Of a stretch of DNA of 64,000 nt, positions 35,670 through 47,400 are shown piece after piece. Source of the stretch: Argopecten irradians (Eukaryota > Mollusca > Bivalvia > Pectinida > Pectinidae); the NCBI RefSeq assembly GCF_041381155.1, contig NC_091141.1, forward strand, positions 22,402,828-22,466,827. The letters run 5' to 3'. A program made the position numbers and the translations under genes. Numbering within the stretch: the stretch's first letter is position 1; every line of letters starts with the position of its first letter. The notes below the pieces were generated by a model. It made no database searches. It saw only the letters and a program-made list of their open reading frames with translations, and was not told where the DNA came from.

Positions 35670-38409
35670 TTTCTTTTAGTTTGAACACCAAGTCGGACAA
35701 CACTTCTTGTTAAAGGGATACATGTACTTCAATTCATTCAATATCATTTCTGATGAAAAGAACTCTTATCAGCCGCGAACCGTCTGCGCATGTCTACATT
35801 TAGTCGACATTAAGTATGGATTATTAATTTCTATTACATAAAAAGCTTTTATCAGACGATGTCTCATAGTTTGTTTCCTTCATCTATGGAAACCATTGTT
35901 ATAACAACAGAACGTTGGGTGTGGCAGGCCAGAAAGGGCGAGAGGGAGTATGGCAGGACCAGTATATAGAGAATTATCGTATGACTATTAATCGCGTTAC
36001 TTGTAATCTCACTATTTGTATGTGTATTTCAATGTCTATGTTAATTTATATTATTTATTAAGTGACTCCTTATATTTGATGTTTGTGTTATTTTTCAGGA
36101 TTCCCATTGCCACAAAACATGACATGGGGAACGCGGTGATTGTTTATTTTGTTACAAAATGTGAAAAGTTAATGCACAGCGGACGGCAGACGACGACGGA
36201 CGAAACATGACGACTGTACATTGTACCCGAAGTGACCTAATACAGTTAAATGAGAGACCCAGATTCCCTGTATCGGATATATAACATGTGAAACAAAGTT
36301 TTGTAAATTATGCTTGTTCAGTGACCATAGCATGCATTTTAATTACTTCTTCTCAAAAACCAAGAGGCACAGGGATTTGAAATTTGTCTTGTAGCATTCC
36401 TGGAATATTAATGCTGTGTCAAATGAATGACATTGTCGACCTGTATTCAAAATTACAGAGGTAAATCATTTAACGAAATTTATGCGATAAAAAGAGGCTG
36501 AAAATTACATGATGCTAAACCTGTGGTATGCCAAAGGAAATCAGTGTTTGTCACGCTCATTTGTCAATAACTTAATATAATGTCAAAGGAGGCAGGGAGG
36601 CTTATTGAATATTGAACCTATAATAATAATCACCGTATGATATTGAAGACAAGGAATCAAGTCATTGTTGTCATTGTTTTTAAGCTGCAATGTCTTCAAG
36701 TGGAAAGTTAAAGAAATTCTCAAGAAATTCTAAACAATTTTAAGAAACCTCTTTATAATAAAGTGTAAGTGTTTGAGCTACTCAAAATGCACAACAAGCA
36801 TCATCATATTTTGTAAATTTTTATTTTACAATTTCATAGATATACCAATAGTTTCTCACACATATATACACACATGTTAAACATCTACTCTCACACATAT
36901 ATACACACACACATACATTTACACATCTACTCTCACACATACTCTTGTCCACACATACAATTACACAATCAAAATTAGGGCATATTGTACAAGATATTTC
37001 CCTCTTTTAAAACTGAAGCAATCTTATCTGACCCTTTAACTAGCTAACTTTTCCCTTACTAGATAGAGGTTGTAGATGCCTCTCTATAACAAATTACCTG
37101 TGTTAGACGTAATCGCCCTGCCTCTATTTGAAACTGGGGGGAGGGAATGATTTAACATGATGTGATGGAATGAGATAAGACAGGATGTGAGTCTTGTGAG
37201 AGACATAAAGTGTTTGTATGGTGTATATCGGTAATGTAGTGTGGGGTGGGGCGAGGCGAGAGAAGGGGGTGGGGACAGGCGAGAGAAGGGGTGGGGACAG
37301 GGGACACAAAAATTGGTGATCAGATTCACAGAGAAATTACCATACTTTATCATTGTCATGTTGTGGATTACAACATGAAAGTTAAGGGCAAAAACCGATG
37401 AATCGTAAAGAGAATATGCAAGATGTGTTATAGTCCAATTAAGTCCACTGCTGCCTAAATAGATTTGTTAAGCTGAAATCACTGCAGCTATTATAGTAGA
37501 AACTCATACTTTGTGCAATCTCAATTCAGAATAAGCAGACATGACATGCTTGTACACATCTAATAATGATCTCATAATGATCACAACATATCACAAATAA
37601 TGCATCAGGGACATGCTTTGCTCTTACTACATTGAGGTAGTATGAAGTGAAGCATTGAATACAAGTCAAGGTTGAATGCATTTAGAATCAATAATTTGAT
37701 ATTCAACAGTGAAAATTATAGACATGGTACTAAAGAAGTCATATAAATGAAGTATACTTAACTTTTAATCCTAATGCTTGCAATTTGGTAAATATGTTAT
37801 TTCAGCAAAGATCATCTGTCACAGACAACAATCACATGATGTTATGTCTGTCTGTACTTCATCCTCTATACTCCAGGGGTTCCGATCACTTACGATCTCT
37901 ACACCCCTGGACTATCTCATAGTGAAATTGAAGGCAGCTCAGCTGAAAATATTTGACCAATCACAGACCAGCAAAGATTTCCTTTGAAGACTACAGAGAG
38001 AGCGACTCCCAACTTCAAAGCCACATAGTCAACCACAGTGTACCGTTATACGGCTCTTTTGATGTACATCAAAGGACTAAATTACCTGTTCTGTTCTGTT
38101 GCCTCCAGTTTTACGATGAGATAGTCCAGGGGTGTAGAGATCGTAAGTGATCGGAACCCCTGGAGTATCGAGGATGTCTGTACTTCAATACACCATTTAG
38201 CTAGATTTGTTATTTTTTTCTTTAAAAAAATATTCTGAATCATGCGATAATCCTACGTGTTGCATTGAACAGATCTCAAGACATATTGCTACTAATCATG
38301 ATCGTCAAAGACTATGAAAACATTGCTTTGTACAAATATTCATTTGTCCTTGTTGCAACATTTCCGTTTTGGTTTGGTGTAAGAATATTAGATTCATTCC
38401 TATACAGAT
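35670..38409. other. Intergenic stretch, gene B start to MFAP1 stop
   Basis: I see no gene. It contains CA/TA-rich simple sequence (36846-36960), a G-rich duplication with GGCGAGAGAAGGGG (about 37250-37310), and a MITE at 37860-38176. Promoter elements of gene B would be expected just above 35669 but none is distinctive. Confidence 0.6.
37860..38176 (+). mobile_element. 317-bp MITE with 9-bp TSD, copy 1
   Basis: It begins CATCCTCTATACTCCAGGGG and ends with the mirror CCCCTGGAGTATCGAGGATG; the terminal repeats are about 60 bases. It is flanked by TCTGTACTT at 37851-37859 and 38177-38185. It lies about 230 bases past the MFAP1 stop, so it may be in the 3' UTR. Confidence 0.93.
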
Positions 38410-41400
38410 TCATTTCCTTTTCTTGTTTGATGGCCTATCAAACACCTGTTTCATGCCGCCTCCTTTGCCTGCCTGGAATTTGAGATTCTGTGCGGTATCG
38501 GTCATCCACGGTGAGTCAAACTGGGTCGTATCCTGGTCAACAAGATGGGTGTATTTCGTTCTACCTGACCGTCCGAAGTTCTTGACCTGAAAAGACCAAG
38601 TGGGTTTCTTCTATAATCTGCCAAAGCATTTACCGGTATACAATTGAGAACAATTATTCATAATAATTTCCAAAGTACATGTACCAGAAAAAGTGTCAAA
38701 CGTATTTTTTCTCTACATTTATTATAATATTTGCTGTAATACATTGTACATTTAATTTCAAATATGAAAAAAAAAATCCAACGAATCCCATTCAACTAAA
38801 TTTCCCTCACTTCAAAAACATGACTTACATAACATAACAGTTTAATCCCAAGTGCAATGAATCCATTTTACCTCCCTTTATTAAATAGGCATATTTTTTA
38901 GATAGATCTTTTAATATATAAAAAATGATTGTGATTTCAAATACTTAATATACAATTGTATATCAAGAATAAGATTCATTACTCCACCTACCAAAACATT
39001 ATAGGTATACTGGTTTGAAAAAAAGAATTATCTACATCTCATTGCTATAACAATGACAAACAACTACTCTTTATAAATGAATTAAATCAATTTATTGAGC
39101 TTGTTCTTTTGTCATTTCTACTATAGACGTAATGATAGACATAATCAAGATCACTGATGTTATTAAGGCTAATCTAGTGTATATTTACACAATATAAACA
39201 ACTATAAGATGCATTTTACAGACGTTCTAGATCTCGGGATACAAACCTGCATGACTTTGGGGAGGATTGTTTTGTCAAAGTGGTCTTCTAAGGTTGGCGC
39301 TGAGAAATCTCTCTTGTACACGTCATCATCATTTTCCTGGTAAAATATTCAAACAGTGTTAATGTCTCCAGATTTATTCATTAAATACAATACTGTGTTT
39401 GGATCCATGGTAGATAACAAGTTTTGTACAGAAATCTTTAACACATTCACCCCTGAAGATACATGTAGGCTCTTCTAAATCAAAGACTAGACCAGTCCAT
39501 TATGGAATTTCAGGGGTGAAGGAGTTAAATTTGTGAAACAGGGATAGAGTAATACCAACTTGAAGAGGAAAAGAAACAGAGATATGTCAGACTTGTTTTA
39601 AACTTTTTTGGAAGAAATTTCCAAAAATATTCTTCAGAAACAGTTTATTGAGTTTTGTGTTGCTGATAGAGGGTTAAACTAATATAATTATCTTTCAGAG
39701 ATCCAGTAGACCTCTGATAATAAAAATAACACTACTAGTTTTCCTAGTATAACTTACCAAGAAGAAGGCACCTCGGTGATAATATTTCTGTAAGTACTTG
39801 TATTTGCCCTTAGGAGCTTTATTTGTAACAATCTTGCCATTCTGTTTGATTTCTGCACGACGTTCTTCCTCTGTCATATTTCGCAGTCGCTCAACCTCTA
39901 GTTTCTCTTTCTCAGCACTACAAATAGAAAAAAAAAAAAATCTTCTCAGATTAAATCACATCATGTATTCTTTTTTGGGGGGTGATTTTATTCTCTGTTC
40001 TTGTAATGATGTCATTGATGTACCTTTGACTCAAAATAAGATATATTTCTTCAAAATTGTTTGTTGTGATTCCTACAAGTGTACCAAAACAAAGTATACA
40101 TAATCTTCTACAAAGTTGGTCCTGAAATTTTGAGTTTTAGTAGGTTTATAAACATTTCTTACAAATACAAAACAGTCTCGACTGATCTCCACTTTATTTT
40201 AAAACTATATCTCATTTTGTATGTAGCAGACATTTGGCATGGATTATAACACCAGCCAGCTAATCTTTTGATGTTGGTTAATCCCCTATGTTTTTATTCA
40301 TAATCAAACTTTCTTCAAAATTGTTTGTTGTGATTCCTACAAGTGTACCAAAACAAAGTATACATAATCTTCTACAAAGCTGGTCCTGAAATTTTGAGTT
40401 TTAGTAGGTTTATAAACATTTCTTACAAATACAAAACAGTCTCGACTGATCTCCACTTTTTTTTAAAACTATATCTCATTTTGTATGTAGCAGACATTTG
40501 GCATGGATTATAACACCAGCCAGCTAATCTTTTGATGTTGGTTAATCCACTATGTTTTTATTCATCATCAAACTTATCATATTTATATTTAGGTCACAGA
40601 TTTCCAACTTTTTTCTTTGTATGTACATAACTTTTTATTTCATTGTTTTGACCTCAATAATATTCCTGCTAGTAGATGCTCCTCTAAATCCTAATGTAAA
40701 CCAGTCCAATACCTTTAACAGTGTGTAAGTTCAAAATTCGGAAACTTACGCTTCTCGCTCCTCTTTGTCTCTTTTCAGTCTCCGTAGCTCTCTCACTTTC
40801 CAAGCCTCATACTGTTCCTCGTCGTCATCACCTGAGTCAAGAGCATCACATGCATCCATTCGTCCTTTCTCCTCTTCCATCTCGCGTCGATTGTCATCAG
40901 CTATCATCTAGGAAAGAAAGGGTATTTACAGTTATGGCACCCTAAAACCCTTCCATTACCCAAGCATACAAGAATCTACATTACAGTAAATCTTTCTTAT
41001 GACGAATCTGCTTGATACAAATATTTGGTTATTAAGAACTAAAAACAAATTCCCCCGTTTTGGTCCTCTTTATTAATATTTCCTTTAGTAATCTAAAACA
41101 AATTTGCATAAACAAATCATCGTTAGATATGAAATAATTTAGTGGTCCTGTCTAGTCAATATTAGCTTATAACTTTCCAAGGCTGTATGTTAAAAAGCAG
41201 GTCAAAATTCCTGGTTGTTTTAAAAATAGAAGATGTTAAAAGATGAAAATTGTTTACCGTATTTGAAAAAAAAAAAAAAAATAATAATTAATTAACAAAT
41301 TATTAGTAACGTGAGAAAGTCTTTTGATTTTTTATTTCTTCTTGATGTTTGGGTTGAAATAAACCTTGACTTTAAATGTATAATTTCAGAATATGAAAAT

Positions 41401-44400
41401 CTATAGCGATTTTCGGTTATAACAAGTTATTTTTCATGGTCTTATGGAATTCGTTATGGAAGGGTTTTACTGTATAATATTTTTATTAATTTTTTATTAA
41501 TAGAAGAAAAAAATCAAAGTTGTATAGTGAATTTCTGTTTAATATAGTGAATTCGGTAGGTAATAAAATGCACTTGAATTTCAAATTCTGTAATCTTTAC
41601 CTTGAGAGCCTGTTTACGCCTTTCTTCAGCCAGACGTTTTGCTTCTGACTCCAAATCTTTTTTCTTGGCTTCCTCCTTTTCCTTTTCTAATGTAGTGATA
41701 CGGTCTTTTCTGTAAAAGCCATGTAAAATATCAATGCAACAGTCTTAAAATCAAGATTGGATTTGTTACTAAAATTTGATTTAACTGGTATTTTCATCTA
41801 AACTTTAAAAATCACATACATTTAAATAGACTTGGTACTTGAAAAGAGAAAGGTTTATGGAATCATCCTTTTGTTAACATGAGCGTTGGAAATGACCAGG
41901 TTAAGATTTTTGGTACAATTGTTGAAATACTGTTATCAGTAATGACTGACATTGACTTTTATTTGAGGAAAATAATGCTAGATTTTAAGAATTTCAAAAG
42001 GCACAATGGGCCAAAATGGCTAGGTGAAGGTTTTGGTGCAAGTCAAAAGAAGAGCTTTGTTGTTTGTTCAAATTTGAGTAAAATCACCATTTAGATGTTG
42101 ACCTGTTTAATGAAAACTAGCTTCCTTTATGATGAAAACAAATTGATGAAAAAATGGAATTTTTGCCTAAATTAAAATGATATTCGATTTCATTTTATTT
42201 TGAACTTTGACCTACTTAAAGATAAACACAGGTTTCAGTCTGGGTCCGGTCTCCTCCTCAGAGTCTGTGCAGTCTTCTTCCTCTGAGGATTCTTCTTCAC
42301 TCTCTCCATCCATTTTCTCCTCCTCAACATCCATCACCTCCTGTCAATCAAATCAGATGTCAATTTAACAATGGTAGTAAGAAATACTTACGTCAAATAC
42401 TTAAAATCAAAAAGCTGTAGCAAATATATGTAAACGTCTTATAGGAAACATCTGATCTAATATGTGGTAATAGCAAACATTTTCCAGTTGTGTAATTCTA
42501 CGATATGGCACATATTCACCATCACCAACATGGTATGAGGTCTACAAGTTTTTTAATTTCCTCTTTAACCTAACTGCATAGTAAGATAGAGAAAATTTGT
42601 GTGTTTTAATAATACATATTTCAAATGATTTCAAATCATACTGAACATTGTTGTAACTGATTACTTAAAAGAAGTTCAGCTGTAATTCAATTATTATTGG
42701 GCTTCTTCTCAAACGCAATATATGAAAGGGAGACAACTCTTCCTACATAAGATCAACATTAAAAACAAAATCATGTCATGAAAGAAATACTTACTTCCTC
42801 TTCTTGTCGCTGTAGTGCCCTCTGTCTCAAAAGTAATCGTCTTCTTTCTATTTCCTAAAGAAAAAAAAACCATAAAGAGTTGATTTCTTTTGGACAGAAA
42901 TAAGCTCTTAAAGATATCATCAGATATTTCAGATAAAGTATTCAATACAATAACTCCGAAACCAGAATTAAAGTGAAGTTAACAAAATCTTTCACTGTTC
43001 TTGGTTATATCTCGACCATCAAAAACCAAATATATGCATGATCAATAGCTTGTCAATCTAACAAGTGCCAAATCTGAAATTTGAAATTCATAGGGAAATA
43101 TGGCTTCACAAATTACATGATATTAATTGCAAACAGAAAATTTGAATGCAAATGTGCAGATGAATTAAAATTTTCTTCATCCTAAGAGAATGGATGACAT
43201 GTTTAGTCTTCTTTGTGGCAGAGTTCTATTAACAGTTTAGTAGCTAGGGGCTGCCTGACTTGTGATACATGTATTTACAGTTTAGTAGCTAGGGGCTGCC
43301 TGACTTGTGATACATGTATTTACAGTTTAGTATTTACAGTTTAGTAGCTAGGGGCTGCCTGACTTGTGATACATGTATTTACAGTTTAGTAGCTAGGGGC
43401 TGCCTGACTTGTGATACATGTATTAACAGTTTAGTAGCTAGGGGCTGCCTGACTTGTGATACATGTATTTACAGTTTAGTAGCTAGGGGCTGCCTGACTT
43501 GTGATACATGTATTTACAGTTTAGTAGCTAGGGGCTGCCTGACTTGTGATACATGTATTTACAGTTTAGTAGCTAGGGGCTGCCTGACTTGTGATACATG
43601 TATTAACAGTTTAGTAGCTAGGGGCTGCCTGACTTGTGATACATGTATTTACAGTTTAGTAGCTAGGGGCTGCCTGACTTGTGATACATGTATTTACAGT
43701 TTAGTAGCTAGGGGCTGCCTGACTTGTGATACATGTATTTACAGTTTAGTAGCTAGGGGCTGCCTGACTTGTGATACATGTATTTACAGTTTAGTAGCTA
43801 GGGGCTGCCTGACTTGTGATACATGTATTAACAGTTTAGTAGCTAGGGGCTGCCTGACTTGTGATACATGTATTTACAGTTTAGTAGCTAGGGGCTGCCT
43901 GACTTGTGATACATGTATTAACAGTTTAGTAGCTAGGGGCTGCCTTACTTGTGATACATGTATTAACAGTTTAGTAACTAGGGGCTGCCTGACTTGTGAT
44001 ACATGTATTAACAGTTTAGTAGCTAGGGGCTGCCTGACTTGTGATACATGTATTAACAGTTTAGTAACTAGGGGCTGCCTGACTTGTGATACATGTATTT
44101 ACAGTTTAGTAGCTAGGGGCTGCCTGACTTGTGATACATGTATTAACAGTTTAGTAGCTAGGGGCTGCCTGACTTGTGATACATGTATTTACAGTTTAGT
44201 AGCTAGGGGCTGCCTGACTTGTGATACATGTATTAACAGTTTAGTAACTAGGGGCTGCCTGACTTGTGATACATGTATTTACAGTTTAGTAGCTAGGGGC
44301 TGCCTGACTAGTGATACATGTATTAACAGTTTAGTAGCTAGGGGCTGCCTGACTGAGTGATACATGTATTAACAGTTAGTAGCTAGGGGCTGCCTGACTG

Positions 44401-47400
44401 TGATACATGTATTATACAGTTTAGTACTAGGGGCTGCCTGACTTGTGATACATGTATTAACAGTTAGTAGCTAGGGCTGCCTGACTTGTGATACATGTAT
44501 TAACAGTTTAGTAGCTAGGGGCTGCCTGACTTGTGATACATGTATTAACAGTTTAGTAGCTAGGGGCTGCCTGACTTGTGATACATGTATTAACAGTTTA
44601 GTAGCTAGGGGCTGCCTGACTTGTGATACATGTATTAACAGTTTAGTAGCTAGGGGCTGCCTGACTTGTGATACATGTATTAACAGTTTAGTAGCTAGGG
44701 GCTGCCTGACTTGTGACATGTATTACATTAGTTTAGTAGCTAGGGGCTGCCTAACTTGTGATACATGTATTACAGTTTAGTAGCTAGGGGCTGCCTGACT
44801 TGTGATACATGTATTAACAGTTTAGTAGCTAGGGGCTGCCTGACTTGTGATACATGTATTTACAGTTTAGTAGCTAGGGGCTGCCTGACTTGTGATACAT
44901 GTATTAACAGTTTAGTAGCTAGGGGCTGCCTGACTTGTGATACATGTATTTACAGTTTAGTAGCTAGGGGCTGCCTGACTTGTGATACATGTATTTACAG
45001 TTTAGTAGCTAGGGGCTGCCTGACTTGTGATACATGTATTTACAGTTTAGTAGCTAGGGGCTGCCTGACTTGTGATACATGTATTAACAGTTTAGTAGCT
45101 AGGGGCTGCCGGACTTGTGATACATGTATTTATTTTAAGTATCAACTTAATAAGGCATCGATAAAGATCCTGTTCTTGGACACAACCACTGGTCATTTAC
45201 TCTCAAAATTCCCTAGAAATACAAAATTGCCTCAGACCATAAACCAATATTGGTCTTTTAATAAAATCATTAGAGTTCTTCCGGTGTTATCTTGTTGAAA
45301 AGGTGGGATAATTTTAGAGACCCCCATCGCACATCAAATTTATATACATATGTACCATCATTTCAATCAAGATAACTCTGAACTGCTAAGTCTAACAAGA
45401 TGATATTATGTAATCTGCTTACCTCTTCATCTAACTCTTCTTCCTCTTCTTCACTGCTCTCCTCCTCTTCCTCGCCCCTTCTTTTCCTTCCTTCTGCCTC
45501 CGAGTCTGATCCATCCTGTATGAGTTCCGGTTCCTCAACTTCTCGTCGATGTCTTGCTACCCTGTAGTAAAGAATTAATTAATTAGTCATCAGTAACATT
45601 TAGTTGATTAAAATTGCATCAGCAACAATAAACTAAATAAAAGATTTATATTGTTTATATTGTTTTCCTTTCAAAAAAATGATTTTTAATATATTTCTTG
45701 TCTATTTAAAAATGTTTTTTGTATATTATTATATCATATACTTTATCTATGCTATAAGGCCATTGGCAGAAAGTTGAGAAATTACATTGTACTTCATTCA
45801 TATGGATTCACCCCTGAAATTCTATAGTAAACTGTTCCAACTTAAGTTTTAGAAGAGTTCAATTGTGTCTTCAGGGGTAAATGAGTTAAAAGTCCAAGTA
45901 ACCAAACAATAATTTTATACAGCTATTCACATCCAGGTGATGATAGGTTTTGGTGAAATTGTGGCACATAACCAAAATACATACCGGGTACTTTGAATAC
46001 ATTGTACATTGTAACCACACACTGTCAGTTTATTACAGACCTGTCGTCATCATCTTTTTCAATATCACGGCCCTGCAATCGTTGAAGACGGCGATCATAC
46101 ACAGTCTCTGCTCCTTCATCCTTTTCCACACTTACTGGAACTTCCTGTTCAGTTTTTACTGGTACAAACTCATCTTCACTTTCCTCACTGCTGCTGTCTG
46201 GGGCGTAGTCAGGTCTAAAATAAGACAAACATTGATAACTATACAGTGCAATAAACATGAAATACTCATTAAAAACTGCCTTAATAATCACCCATGTTCT
46301 AAGATTACCTGCTCAATAAGACCACTTTCTAGGGTCCCAAATGACCAATTTCAATACAATTCAACCTGTGTATAAAGATCACCAGACTATTATTAAAATA
46401 CCATATTTCCTCTGTCCCTTAGATAGTTCTTTATAGACTGTGTGTCAAAAATAATTATGCAACTTTTCTATATAATAATGACTTCTTATATAATGTTACA
46501 AAATCAAAATGAAATAACGTAAATAAATCCCATGGTTTATTTTTTCATAGAATAAGAACACAGTGGTGTTTGTTTATTTGATCGTCAAATTTATAAAACT
46601 AATCTCTACCATATTTTAATGGATGCTGTACATGACTTCATGAACTCAGGGGCCAGAGACCCACCACAACCAATCAAGATTTTAGATCTGATTCAGGTCT
46701 GACTGTGTCTGATTGAAGCATTGAAATATCCTGGACAAAAAAAAATGTATTTATTATTTGTTTTTATTCAGTGAGCAAGTGTATATGGAAACTCATATAC
46801 ATTTGGGTTTGATATTACGGTAATAGATGGCAAGTCAGTTCATGAAAATTATTACAATACCATATAACATTATTACCATGGATGCATATATAGTGATTGC
46901 CCAACCACTAGCCTCTCAACCATCACTAACCTTTTACCAGTTACATAGCGACTAACTTTCACTTTCTGCATAGTAAGATCACCTGTAAAAGAAAAGAATG
47001 ACACTTTAAACTTAGCACTGCATTAATTATTATATTATCATAAATTCCCACTACCTTTCCGAAACGGCTTTTAATTTTTAAAATGGGAATGTAAAACAAG
47101 ATCGATAATTTTGTAGAGTCCTAAAAATTATTAACTTACCGTTAAAACTACATTTATCATCACCTTCTGAACGATTTGATTAAAATAAATAAAATGTTTA
47201 TTTTCATAACGCGGGTCGTATTATGTTTCCCGTCGTCGTCCTAAATACCGCGCGGTAGTTGACTATCACTGTGCCAGACGGCAAAACAGCGAATTGACTC
47301 TCGCTATTTTCATATATTACGCAGGCAATCTTGCATATGTTTGGTGTCGTAACCTTATTTTAGATCATCAGTATGCATTTTCTGGTGTTATTAATGTTTT

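Noticed and set aside
37778..38150. Overlapping 65-69 aa frames near 37.8-38.1 kb
   Set aside because: They fall in the 317-bp MITE; similar frames appear in its other copies (4914-5204, 56737-57096), all non-coding.
43227..45132. Regular repeats considered as a CRISPR array
   Set aside because: There are no unique spacers, the units are contiguous, and the genome is animal.
43314..45298. 348-aa and 177-aa Cys-rich repeat 'proteins'
   Set aside because: The 45-base satellite lacks stops in this frame; it is in an MFAP1 intron, the array is also open on the other strand, and indels break it with no sign of selection.
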